Positions 41,771-50,533 of a stretch of 64,000 nt of DNA are shown here, in pieces. The stretch is from Amycolatopsis iheyensis (GTDB lineage: Bacteria > Actinomycetota > Actinomycetes > Mycobacteriales > Pseudonocardiaceae), in NCBI RefSeq assembly GCF_024703995.1, contig NZ_JAMXQV010000041.1, forward strand, positions 1-64,000, in the 5' to 3' direction. The notes under the pieces are model-generated. The model saw only the letters and a list, made by a program, of their open reading frames with translations, ran no database searches and was not told the origin of the DNA. A program made the position numbers and the translations under genes. Position 1 is the first letter of the stretch; every line of letters begins with the position of its first letter.

Positions 41771-43551
41771 GCCGAAAGCTCCCGCCGCTTCCGCCCGGCG
41801 ATCGTGCCGAGCTCGCCGGCCCGCTGGTGCAGGCCGGCCAGCCGGTCGATCTCCTTGCGGATGTGCCCGGTCCGCCGCTCGCGCTCGGCCGAGCCGGCCA
41901 GGATCGTCTCCCGCTCGCGCGTCAGCTCGTCGGTCAGGTCCTCGGCCAGCCCGGTGAAGTGGTCGCGCAGCCGCCGCTGGACGACGCGGATCGCGTCGCG
42001 GGTTTCCTTGCTGAACCGCAGGAAGACGTCGTCGACGTGCCGCTGCGCCGCCTGCTTGGCGACGGCTTGGCGGCGCTGCAGCCGCATCCCGCCCTCGTCG
42101 CGGATCGTCTTGACGGCGAACGCCGCGCCGGCGCTGATCGAGACCGGGTTGATCAACGGCAGGCCCAGCCAGGGCAGGCTGGTGACCAGGCCGAACATCA
42201 GCACACCGCCGTACGAGCCCCGCAGGCCCGTGAACGCCTGCTGGCCGATCTTGAACTTCTCGATCTTCGGCCGCCGGACGTCGTCGAGGCTGTCCACCCC
42301 CGAGCCGTCGAGCGGCAGTTCGGGCAGCGCGCGGTCGTACTGGGCGCCGAAGCAGGCCGCGACCGCCTGCGCGGTCCACTGCGCCCGTTCGGTCAGCCAC
42401 GCGTAGTTGATCTCGACGGCTTCGGCGAGCGCGCCGTCGAGCCACGGCGCGAACTCGTCCCAGACCTTCGCCGGGTCACCTTCGTCGAAGGTCTGGTCGA
42501 TCGTGTTGACGATCTTGCGCGTCCGCTCGCGCAGGTCGTATTCGACGTCACCCATCAGGTCGGTGATCTCGTCGGAAAGCAGGTTCTGCCACCGGGTGTT
42601 CTGCCGCCGCAGGTCGTCCGCCCGCCGTTGCGCGCGCTGCAGCAGCGCCGCCTGGCCGAGCCCGGCGTCTTGGGCGGCGGTGTCGACGCGGTCGCGCAGC
42701 GACTCCACGAGCTCGGTCGCCGCGGCCCGGACACCCACCGCGGCGAGCAGCGCCCGCGACTGGTCCACGGGTCGCGCGGCCTGCTCGGCGATCCAGGTGA
42801 GCAGTTCGGGAAAACCCGAGCGGGCGTTGAGATCCGCGTCACCCGCCTTCGCGGCGGCTTGGCGCACCACGGCCGAAACCGGCAGAACGGGCGCGTCGAT
42901 CCCCGCCTCGGCGAGCATCCCGCGGTTGCGTTCGGCGACCGCGCGCCACCCCGGGGAGGCGTCGATCTTGGTGAGCGCCAGCACGACGTGCGGGCACCAG
43001 GTGCGCACGTGCCGGGCCAGCGCGAGCTCGGCGGCGCTCAGCGGCGCGGTCGCGTCGGAGACGAGGATCACCGCGTCGGCTTCGGCGAGCAGGTCGAGCG
43101 CGGCGGCGGTGCGCGGGGACTGCGGGTCCCCCACGGCCGGGGTGTCGATCAGCACGAGACCGGCCGAAAGCAGCTCTCGCGGCACGCCGACCTCGACGCG
43201 GCTGAGCGTGGCGGCGGGCCGGGCGCCGAGCTCCCCGGTGAGGCGGTCGACCGGGACGGGGATCCGTTCCCGGGAGCGGCCGACCAGGGTGGCGGCGGGT
43301 TCGGCGGCGTAGCCGATTTCGGTGGGGACAGCGGGCGTCGCGGCGTCGCCGACCGCGCACACAGGCGCGTTCAGCACCGCGTTGAGCAGGTATCCCTTGC
43401 CCTGTTTGGGGAAGCCGAGGACGCCGAGCCGGGTCTGCCCGGTCGGCGCGTCACGACGTCTGCGGAGGCGCTCGGCGAGATCGGCGCGGCCGTGCGTGCG
43501 GCACGCGTCCAGCGTCTCGTTGAGCACTTCGAGCCAAGCCGGTGCGGTCAC
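41767..43551 (-). CDS. iniA: IniA-like bacterial dynamin GTPase
   Basis: 594 residues from GTG 43551, the likeliest of several starts. GTPase motifs: LGVLGFPKQGKGYLLNAVL (G1), LVLIDTPAVGDP (G3), VLALTKIDASPG (G4) and VLPVSA. The stalk has long helices, and a hydrophobic hairpin (VLMFGLVTSLPWLGLPLINP, about 475) is the membrane paddle region. M. tuberculosis IniA is a membrane-fission dynamin induced by cell-wall drugs. G1 ends GKG rather than GK[ST], which removes the usual Mg2+-coordinating hydroxyl. Confidence 0.85.
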   Translation of the reverse strand: MTAPAWLEVLNETLDACRTHGRADLAERLRRRRDAPTGQTRLGVLGFPKQGKGYLLNAVLNAPVCAVGDAATPAVPTEIGYAAEPAATLVGRSRERIPVPVDRLTGELGARPAATLSRVEVGVPRELLSAGLVLIDTPAVGDPQSPRTAAALDLLAEADAVILVSDATAPLSAAELALARHVRTWCPHVVLALTKIDASPGWRAVAERNRGMLAEAGIDAPVLPVSAVVRQAAAKAGDADLNARSGFPELLTWIAEQAARPVDQSRALLAAVGVRAAATELVESLRDRVDTAAQDAGLGQAALLQRAQRRADDLRRQNTRWQNLLSDEITDLMGDVEYDLRERTRKIVNTIDQTFDEGDPAKVWDEFAPWLDGALAEAVEINYAWLTERAQWTAQAVAACFGAQYDRALPELPLDGSGVDSLDDVRRPKIEKFKIGQQAFTGLRGSYGGVLMFGLVTSLPWLGLPLINPVSISAGAAFAVKTIRDEGGMRLQRRQAVAKQAAQRHVDDVFLRFSKETRDAIRVVQRRLRDHFTGLAEDLTDELTRERETILAGSAERERRTGHIRKEIDRLAGLHQRAGELGTIAGRKRRELSA

Positions 43552-43592
43552 AGCGGACGAGTGTCCACGGTTTACTCCCCGTGCGCACACCG

Positions 43593-43635
43593 GGTGCCCG
43601 TCCCGCGGCTGCACCCAGACCGCGGGACGGGCACC
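43593..43635 (-). terminator. Hairpin between iniB-like and iniA-like genes
   Basis: Perfect 16-bp stem (43593-43608 with 43620-43635, GGTGCCCGTCCCGCGG side), 11-nt loop, 18 bp after the iniB stop. No U-run follows. Probably an attenuator giving more iniB than iniA-iniC transcript. Confidence 0.7.
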
Positions 43636-43652
43636 GGTGACCGGTTCGGGGA

Positions 43653-44663
43653 TCAGTGCCCGAGGTGGATGTCGTTCGACGCGATGTCACCGATGTGCAG
43701 GTTGCCCAGCGCGTTGTGGCTGACGTCCGACACGTCGGAGACGACGTCGTGCACGGCCGAGCCGTTGCCGCTGGCGATGTCGCCGACAGCACCGGTGACC
43801 TGGCCCACGGCGTTGTGGTCGACGTCGAGGCCGGTGGCGTTGGTCACGACGTTGGTGACCTCGTGCAGCGGGTTGTGGCCGTGGCCACCCGCGGAGTGGG
43901 CGGACTCGCCGGCGCCCTGGAGGACACCCGAGAAGTCGCCGATGTGGCCGGTGAGGTTGTTCACCGCGTCGCTCACGCCGAGGCCGTCGGTCACGTCGGT
44001 CACGTTGCTGGTGACGTCGTGGACCTCGGCGTTGGAGATGGCGAGGACCTGCTGGGTCTCGGCGGTGCCGAAGGCGGCGACGTGCGTGGCCTGGTCGACC
44101 GCGCCGGCGCTGACGCCCGAAGCCGGGTCGGTCAGGTAGGCCGGGGCCGCGGTCAGGTTGGTGAGGGCGGCCGAGTCGAGGCCGCTCGCCAGGTCGCCAC
44201 CGAGGATGGCGCCGGTCACGTTGCCGGCCAGCGCGGTCGCGTTGGCGGCGTTGGTGACGTCGTTCACACCGGGGAGCGCGCCGACGGCGGGCAGCTGGCC
44301 CACGGCGGGCAGCTCGCCGACGCCGAGGTCGCCGACACCCGGCAGCTCCGGGGTGGCCGGCAGGCCGAGGCCCGCGGTGAGGGCGGTGAGCTGGTCGATC
44401 GCGCCCTGGATGCCCGCCTGCGGGGCGTCGGTGCCGAACGAGGACAGGCCACCGAGCTGCGGCAGCGAGTCGACGGCCGGGAGGCTGTCGACCGGCACGA
44501 AGTCGAGCACCAGCGGGATGACCTCGTGCACGTCGGCGGCGCTGACGTCACCGAGCCCGGCGGCGGCGAGGGCGCCCTGCGGGTCCGTCCCGAAGGCCGC
44601 GAGCGCGGTCGGGTCGTTGAGCAGGTTCAGGGCGAAGTCGTGCAACGTCTGCACGGAGTCCAT
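43653..44663 (-). CDS. iniB: IniB-like protein
   Basis: 336 residues. The N-terminal 60 residues match the IniB N-terminal domain: TLHDFALNLLNDPTALAAFGTDPQGALAAAGLGDVSAADVHEVIPLVLDF. The rest is low-complexity, rich in Gly, Ala, Val, Asn and Asp, with repeats of VHDV/NNLTG/VTNVT type and a His-rich end. No classical signal peptide. First gene of the leftward ini operon. It is homologous by pattern to M. tuberculosis IniB, a Gly-rich protein of unknown function induced by ethambutol and isoniazid. Confidence 0.85.
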   Translation of the reverse strand: MDSVQTLHDFALNLLNDPTALAAFGTDPQGALAAAGLGDVSAADVHEVIPLVLDFVPVDSLPAVDSLPQLGGLSSFGTDAPQAGIQGAIDQLTALTAGLGLPATPELPGVGDLGVGELPAVGQLPAVGALPGVNDVTNAANATALAGNVTGAILGGDLASGLDSAALTNLTAAPAYLTDPASGVSAGAVDQATHVAAFGTAETQQVLAISNAEVHDVTSNVTDVTDGLGVSDAVNNLTGHIGDFSGVLQGAGESAHSAGGHGHNPLHEVTNVVTNATGLDVDHNAVGQVTGAVGDIASGNGSAVHDVVSDVSDVSHNALGNLHIGDIASNDIHLGH

Positions 44664-44964
44664 GGGGTTTTCTCCTGGTCCGGTGATCGGGGGACAGCAT
44701 CGGCCGCAAGGACCGGTGCTCCGTGATCAAGGTAGGGAGACGGCCCCCCAGCGCACATCGGGGATCACTCCGAGTCGCGGGCCGATCAGCCGATAGGGGA
44801 TCGATATGTCATCGTTAGGGAGTTAGGGGCTCATCCGAGACGCACTCAGTTGGGTTAAATCCCTCCAACCACTTGCTTGACTAACCCGTTTGGGTGAGGA
44901 TGCCCCGAGCCCTAGGGGGATTTCGATCCCCTGATCGGCCCCGCGAGGTGAGGAGGAAGCGCCG
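44664..44964. promoter_or_regulatory. Divergent ini regulatory region
   Basis: About 300 bases between iniB (leftward) and the Hsp70-like gene (rightward), less GC-rich than the genes. GGGGATC-type motifs recur near 44758 and 44796. A hairpin (GGGGAT/ATCCCC with a TTCG loop, 44915-44932) lies 33 nt before the TTG start. Likely contains the operator of the IniR-like regulator; no core promoter could be fixed. Confidence 0.5.
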
Positions 44965-46095
44965 TTGTCCTACGTCCTCGGGATCGATGTGGCACAAGGG
45001 CGTACGCACGCCGCGACCTGCCGGCGGCTGGGCCCCGGCTGGGAAGACCCCGAACCCCTCTGGCTCGGCGAGCGCTCCCCCGCCGCCGCGTCCGCGTTGT
45101 TCCTGGACGACGAGGGGTACCTGCTCACCGGCGACGCGGCCGCGCAGGCGGGCGCCCGGGTGCCGTCCCGGCTGCTCACCGGCTTCCACCGGCGCATCGG
45201 CGACGACGTGCCGATGCTCGTCGAAGGCGAGGCGTTCCCGCCCGAGGTGCTCACGACCGTGCTCGTCGAAGGCATTGCCGAGCACGCCGCGAACCTGTTC
45301 GGCGGTGACCCGCGCCACCTGGTGCTGACCCACCCCGGCGACTGGGGCGCCTACCGCCGTGACGTGCTGCGGCGGGCGCTGGCCAACGCCGGGTTCACCG
45401 CGGTCACGCTGGTCCCCGGCTCGATCGCCGCCCTCGGCGCGCACCTGCCGGTCCCCGGCCCGGGCGCGACGGCGGCCGGCGTGTGCGAGTTCGGCGCCGA
45501 CGGCGTGCACGTCACGCTGGCCACCGCGACCGGCGCGAGCGGGTGGCAGCCGGCCACCAGCGCCGAAGGTGTCGCGCCGGCCGCGGCGCTCGGCACGCTG
45601 TTCGCGCTCGCCGGCGCGGCGTCGACGTCCCCCAAGGGACTCGCCGGCGTGGTGTTCTGCGGGGACGTCCCACCGCACGCGCTGCCGGCCCGGCCGCCGT
45701 GCCCGGTGTTCGCGGGACCGGTTCCGCCGGCCACCACCGCACTGGGCGCGGCCGCGCTCGCCGCGTTGCGCGCGGACCACCGCGCCACCCCGATGGAACC
45801 CCCCGCCATCGAGACGACCCTGCTCCCCCGGGTGGACACGCTCGGTGAGCTCGGCGAGCGGCCACCCCGGCCGCCGGTCGAGATCACGCCGTTCGAGCTA
45901 CCCGAACGCCCGAACCCGCTGAACCTGTTCCGGCGGCGGCGCCCCCTCGCCGCCGCGATCCTGGTGCTCGCCGCGGCGATCTCGGCCGTGGCGATCACCG
46001 TCACCGCCCGCGAAGCCACCGCCGGCCCCGCCCCGTCCCCCGCCCCGAGCCACTGCGCCCACTCCGGCTCCCCCACCGGTGAAGGTCACTGTTGA
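44965..46095 (+). CDS. Hsp70/actin-fold protein with C-terminal membrane helix
   Basis: 376 residues from TTG 44965, chosen because GAGGAGGAAG lies directly upstream and the fold starts at once (SYVLGIDVAQGRTHAATC). Nucleotide-binding-domain features: HLVLTHPGDWGAYRRDVLRRALANAGF, VPGSIAALGAH and AGVCEFGADGVHV in place of the second phosphate loop. The substrate-binding half of DnaK is absent. A membrane helix (LAAAILVLAAAISAVAITVTA, about 330) follows a basic stretch. It overlaps the IniR-like gene (TTGA). It could be a chaperone-like sensor of the ini system. Confidence 0.75.
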   Translation: MSYVLGIDVAQGRTHAATCRRLGPGWEDPEPLWLGERSPAAASALFLDDEGYLLTGDAAAQAGARVPSRLLTGFHRRIGDDVPMLVEGEAFPPEVLTTVLVEGIAEHAANLFGGDPRHLVLTHPGDWGAYRRDVLRRALANAGFTAVTLVPGSIAALGAHLPVPGPGATAAGVCEFGADGVHVTLATATGASGWQPATSAEGVAPAAALGTLFALAGAASTSPKGLAGVVFCGDVPPHALPARPPCPVFAGPVPPATTALGAAALAALRADHRATPMEPPAIETTLLPRVDTLGELGERPPRPPVEITPFELPERPNPLNLFRRRRPLAAAILVLAAAISAVAITVTAREATAGPAPSPAPSHCAHSGSPTGEGHC

Positions 46096-48680
46096 ACACA
46101 CTGCTGACGCAGGTTCCCCCGCTTCACGCCGTCCCCGTGCACCCCGCGGTGCGGCAGCTGCTCGACCAGGTCACGGCCGAGCCGGCCGCGCCGCTGCGGC
46201 TCGCCGTCGTCGCCCCCGGCGGGTACGGCAAGAGCGTGCTGCTCGCCGCGCTCGACCGCTGCTTCCGGGACGCCGGCGTCGAGGCACTGCTCGTCGACGA
46301 CGCCGACCGCCTCGGCCCCGACCAGCTCGAAGAGCTGCTCACCGGCGCCGACGGCCCGATCGTCGTGGCGCACCGGCCGGCCGCGGTCGCGTCCGGTTGG
46401 ACGGTGCTGCAGCTCGGCCCCCTGGGCGTCGAAGACGTCACGCGGCTGATGTCGGCCGTGACCGGCTCACCGGCCGACCCGGCGGCCGCGGCGGAGCTGC
46501 ACGCCCGCAGCGGCGGGGTGCCGAGGCTGGCCGAGCGCGCGTTGCTCGGCCGGCTGGAGGAGTTCCGCCCGGAGCTCGACGAGCTCGACGACGACGTCCT
46601 GCGCTACCTGATCGCCGCCGAAGCCGGTGCGGGGCGCAACCTCGACCTGCTGTGCGCGCTGCTGGACCGCGGCCCCGAGCAGCTCCCGCCGGTCGTGGAC
46701 GCGGCCCGCGCGACGGGCCTGCTCGGCCCGGACGACACCCTGCTCCCCCTGGCGGCGGCCGCGATCCGCGACTTCGGCCCGCCGGCGCGTCGCCTGACGA
46801 CGGTGCAGCGGCTGGTGGAGCTGCAGCTGGCCAACGGCCTCCCGGTGCTGGAGCTGGCCCGGTCCCTGCTGGGTACGGGCAGCTCCGGCGCGTCCGCGGC
46901 GGCGGCGTTCGCGGCGGCGGCGGGCGAAGCGCTGCCGACCGACGCCCGGCTGGCGACCAAGTTGTTCGAGGCGGCGGCCGAGGCGGGCGACCGGTCCGCC
47001 GCGGTCACCGCGGGCTGGGCTCGCGCGGCGGCGTTGTCCGGGGACCTGGACACGGCGTTGCGGCTGGGCGACGGCATGCTCGGCGCGGCCGACCCGGGAA
47101 CCCGCGCCGCCGGCGCGGCGATCGCGGCCACGGTGCTGGCGCATCGCGGCGAGCTGGCGCGGAGTGCGGAGCTGTACCACTGGGCGTCGCGTAGTGCGGA
47201 GCCTCAAGGGAGCGCGGCTGCTTTCGCCGCCGACGGGACCGGCGTCGGCCGGGCCGGTTCTCACGCCGGGACCGGCGCGGCTTCCTCCGTCGGCGGCGCT
47301 GACGGCGCGAGCCTCGGCGAGTCCGGCGGCTGGTTCGGCACCCGCCGGGCCGTTGGCGACGACCGGCCCGCCGCCCCGCGAATCGGCGGCGCGGACTGGG
47401 CGGGCGCCGACGCCTTCGCGGCGATCGCGCTCGTCGGCACCGGCGACCGCGAGGGCGCCCGCCGTCTCCTCGACTCCCCCTCGCCCGGCCTCGCGCCGAC
47501 GTTGTTCGCCGGGGCGGCGACCCGGATGGCCAGCGGGATCGCCGATTCGGTCGCCGGGTGCGCGACCGAGACGTTGTCCACGCTGCTCGGCGCCGCCGCG
47601 ATGCTCGAGCCCGCACTCGGCGGCACCCTGCTGCCCGACAGCCCGGCCGCGCTCGCCGCACTCACCGCGTTGCACACCGGGGAGCTGGCGCTGGCGGAGT
47701 CCGTGCTGACCCGGGCCCTGGCCGGCCGGACCGGCGGGGACCTCCTCGAGGCCCGGCACCGGCTGTTGCTGGGCTGGGTCGCGATGACCGCGGGCGACCT
47801 CGCCACGGCCACCGAGCACCGCGACGCCGTCGCCGGGCGGACGTTGGAGGCTCGCGACGAGCTGTTCTTCGCGACGCTGGAGCTCGGGCTCGCGCGGCGG
47901 GCCAGCGACCTCGTCGGGCTGCAGCGGTCGTGGAACCGGGCGTACCAGGCGTCGATGCGGCAGCAGACCGACCTGTTCACGCTGCTGCCGCTGGGTGAGC
48001 TGGCGATCGCCGCGGCCCGCACCGGCGCGTACGCGAAGCTGTCCGGTCAGCTGGAACGCGCGCACAACCTGCTGGCCCGGCTCGGCGAGCCTCCGTTGTG
48101 GACGGTCTCGTTGGTCTGGCACGAGCTCCACGCGGCAATCACGCTGGAGGACGCGGACGCGGCGAAGGCCCACCTGGCGACGTTGACGACCCACGCCCAC
48201 TGCGGCCGTCACCCGAGCGCCCTGGCCACGGCGGCCCAGGGCTGGCTGGCGGTGCTGGGCGGCCGGTTCGACCCGGACCCGATCGCCGCGGCGGCGGCCG
48301 AGCTGCACGATCTGGGCCTGCGCTGGGACGCGGCGCGGCTGGCCGGCCAGGCGGCGATCCGGACGTCCGACCGCAAGGCGATGGTCCAGCTGTTGGAGGC
48401 GGCCCGCCAGTTCCAGGGCACGGCCGCCCGCCGCGACCCGGGAACGACGGAGCCGGCGGCGGCCGGCACCGGCCTGGCGGCGCTGAGTGAGCGTGAACTC
48501 GAGGTGGCGCGCCTGGTCGTCGAGGGGCTGACGTACAAGCAGGCGGGCAGCAAGCTGTTCATCTCGGGCAAGACGGTGGAGCACCACATGGCCCGGATCC
48601 GCGGGAAGCTGGGCGCGGCGGACCGCCGTGAGCTGCTGGCGACGCTGCGGGAGCTGTTGTCCCGCCCGGAAGCGCAGTAG
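46092..48680 (+). CDS. iniR: IniR-like large LuxR-family ATPase regulator
   Basis: 862 residues from TTG 46092 (TTGA overlap). N-terminal STAND/AAA-type ATPase: Walker A VVAPGGYGKSVLLAAL (about 45) and Walker B EALLVDDADRL. A long helical middle of TPR-like repeats is followed by the C-terminal LuxR HTH (SERELEVARLVVEGLTYKQAGSKLFISGKTVEHHMARI, about 798-840). Length and architecture match mycobacterial IniR (Rv0339c), the activator encoded beside iniBAC and reported to respond to free trehalose. A region at about 365-430 is Gly/Ala-rich and unlike the rest. Confidence 0.8.
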   Translation: MNTLLTQVPPLHAVPVHPAVRQLLDQVTAEPAAPLRLAVVAPGGYGKSVLLAALDRCFRDAGVEALLVDDADRLGPDQLEELLTGADGPIVVAHRPAAVASGWTVLQLGPLGVEDVTRLMSAVTGSPADPAAAAELHARSGGVPRLAERALLGRLEEFRPELDELDDDVLRYLIAAEAGAGRNLDLLCALLDRGPEQLPPVVDAARATGLLGPDDTLLPLAAAAIRDFGPPARRLTTVQRLVELQLANGLPVLELARSLLGTGSSGASAAAAFAAAAGEALPTDARLATKLFEAAAEAGDRSAAVTAGWARAAALSGDLDTALRLGDGMLGAADPGTRAAGAAIAATVLAHRGELARSAELYHWASRSAEPQGSAAAFAADGTGVGRAGSHAGTGAASSVGGADGASLGESGGWFGTRRAVGDDRPAAPRIGGADWAGADAFAAIALVGTGDREGARRLLDSPSPGLAPTLFAGAATRMASGIADSVAGCATETLSTLLGAAAMLEPALGGTLLPDSPAALAALTALHTGELALAESVLTRALAGRTGGDLLEARHRLLLGWVAMTAGDLATATEHRDAVAGRTLEARDELFFATLELGLARRASDLVGLQRSWNRAYQASMRQQTDLFTLLPLGELAIAAARTGAYAKLSGQLERAHNLLARLGEPPLWTVSLVWHELHAAITLEDADAAKAHLATLTTHAHCGRHPSALATAAQGWLAVLGGRFDPDPIAAAAAELHDLGLRWDAARLAGQAAIRTSDRKAMVQLLEAARQFQGTAARRDPGTTEPAAAGTGLAALSERELEVARLVVEGLTYKQAGSKLFISGKTVEHHMARIRGKLGAADRRELLATLRELLSRPEAQ

Positions 48681-48709
48681 TCGTCGGTCCCGCCTGGGAC
48701 ACTGGTGGC

Positions 48710-49186
48710 GTGGACAGCTTGCTCGAAGGGCCTCGCCGTGCGCTATACCGCGCGCGGCGCGACTCGTCGACGTGGCCGGAGTTCGCGTTCGACGCCGGAC
48801 CGGCCGGAGACCGCAACGCCTCGGCACGTTACGGCTTGCTGCTGGCCCTGCAGTACGACCGCCGCCCGGGTGACCTGCCGTTGCTGCGCTTCGTGCTGCG
48901 GCAGCAGATCGACTGGTACCGCGAGCTGGTCGCCAACTACTTCCCGACGGTGTTCTTCCTGGCCGGGTTGCTGGTGGCGGAGCACCGGCGCGTCGAGGAC
49001 GTCTGGCTGCATTGGGAGGCGAAGGAGCTGAGCTTCGACGCGGCGCTCGGCTACCGCGACCAGCTGCTGCTGACGCCGGGGATCGCGGCGGTGCGCGAAG
49101 CGACGGCGTCGGACGATCGGCTGTCCGCGCACCTGGCCCGCGTCCGCTGGACGGACGCGGACGTGGACGCGTGGCTGGCCGACTAG
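48710..49186 (+). CDS. N-terminal half of a protein interrupted by an in-frame amber codon
   Basis: 158 residues from ATG 48710 (MDSLLEGPRRALYRARRD). Helical, with YGLLLALQYDRRPGDLPLLRFVLRQQIDWYRELVANYFPTVFFLAGLL. The TAG at 49184-49186 is followed in the same frame by 197 further codons of matching composition to the stop ending at 49780, so one 356-codon gene appears to be split. Unknown function; no named domain. Confidence 0.6.
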   Translation: MDSLLEGPRRALYRARRDSSTWPEFAFDAGPAGDRNASARYGLLLALQYDRRPGDLPLLRFVLRQQIDWYRELVANYFPTVFFLAGLLVAEHRRVEDVWLHWEAKELSFDAALGYRDQLLLTPGIAAVREATASDDRLSAHLARVRWTDADVDAWLAD

Positions 49187-49780
49187 CGCCGCCGGTTCCC
49201 GGACGATCCGGCGGCGGAGAGCCTGAAGACGTGGTCCCACCACGCGAGCGCCCTGCGCGACCCGGCGGCGTCCCGCCGTTTCCTGCTGGCCTGGGCGGAC
49301 GACGAGCCCCGGACGGCGGACACGCTCAACACGGTGCGGTTTTTCCTGGCGGAGCAGGGGTTCCTGACCGAGGCGATCGCGGTGCAGCGGGAAGCGGCGG
49401 CTCTCGCGGAGCCGGACGGCCGCAGTTACGCGCTGTGGGAGCTGGCGTCGCTGCAGCGCGAGGCCGGGGATCCGGTGGCGGCCTGGGAGTCCCTGCGCGC
49501 GGCGGCGGCCGGGTTGCCCGCGGGCCGGGAGAACAGCATGCCGGGGCTTTGGTGCCAGGTCGCGCGGGAGTGCTTCTCGGTCGTCCCCCTGCTGCCGGTC
49601 GAGGTCGCTCGGGCGGCGTTCGACTTGGGCGAGGAAGTGCTGCGCGCCGGGCCGGCGTGGTGGATGAACGGCGCCGTCGACGCGGCGCTGGCCGCGGCGG
49701 AGTCGTTGGACGAGGTGGAGGCGCGGGCGCGGGAGCTGCGGCGAGTCGCGGATGTGCAGCTCGAGGCTCACCGCGGGTAG
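49187..49780 (+). pseudogene. C-terminal half beyond the amber codon
   Basis: Open frame continuing directly from the TAG (RRRFPDDPAAESLKTWSHHASALRD...) with TPR-like helices (RFFLAEQGFLTEAIAVQREAAAL, YALWELASLQREAGDPVAAWESL). The first usable internal start is GTG 49334, without a ribosome site. It is more likely the remainder of the upstream gene than an independent gene, either through a nonsense mutation, readthrough or a sequencing error. Confidence 0.55.
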
Positions 49781-49789
49781 CGCCGGGAC

Positions 49790-50533
49790 TCAGTCTCGGC
49801 TGGGGCCGAACCGCTCCGTTCGGATCCGGTGCGGATCGTGGCCCAAGGCCACCAGGATGTCCGCCACCGTCTCGACGAAGCCCGTCGGGCCGCACACGAA
49901 GCACGCCGGGCCGAACTCCGGCGGCCAGGCCGCGGTGTTCAGCGTTGCCACGTCTATTCGGCGGGGGATTCCCGGGCGGCCCTCCGGGAGCTCGCGCGTG
50001 TGGACGTACGTGATGTCCAGGCCCGCCACCGGCGTCCGCAGCTCGTCCGCGTAGTACTGCTCGGCCGGCGTGCGCAGCGAGTAGATCAGCTTGAACGGCG
50101 TGCGGACGCCCGCCGCGCGGCGGGCGCGGATCATCGCCATCAACGGCACGATGCCCGAGCCGCCCGCGACCAGCAGCACCGGCTCCGGGGCCGTCGGGCG
50201 CCAGACGAACCAGCCGCCCACCGGGCCGCGGATCTCCACCGGGTCGCCGATCGCGTACGGGCCCGTCAGGTGCTCCGACACCTCACCGTCCGGGACGCGC
50301 TGGATCGTCAGCTCCACCCGGTCGCCGTCGGCCGGGGCCGCCAGTGAGTAGCTGCGTTGGGCCCGGTAACCGTCCGCGGCCGTGAGGCGGACGTCGACGT
50401 GCTGGCCCGCCAGGTGCCCCGGCCAACCCGGGATGTCGAAGACCAGCGTGCGGGCCGTCGGGGTCTCTTCGCGGATCTCGGCCAGGCGGGCGACCCGCCA
50501 GGCTAGTCGCCCTGATAACGCTGTTCGCGCCAT
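49790..50533 (-). CDS. Ferredoxin reductase-type flavoprotein
   Basis: 247 residues from ATG 50533, overlapping the upstream stop by 31 nt. FAD domain (RAQRSYSLAAPADGD, RxYS motif) and NAD(P) domain (VLLVAGGSGIVPLMAMI), ending with the CGPTGFVETVADILVALG motif and no ferredoxin domain. It is probably the electron partner of the sulfite-oxidase-like protein encoded just upstream. Confidence 0.88.
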   Translation of the reverse strand: MARTALSGRLAWRVARLAEIREETPTARTLVFDIPGWPGHLAGQHVDVRLTAADGYRAQRSYSLAAPADGDRVELTIQRVPDGEVSEHLTGPYAIGDPVEIRGPVGGWFVWRPTAPEPVLLVAGGSGIVPLMAMIRARRAAGVRTPFKLIYSLRTPAEQYYADELRTPVAGLDITYVHTRELPEGRPGIPRRIDVATLNTAAWPPEFGPACFVCGPTGFVETVADILVALGHDPHRIRTERFGPSRD

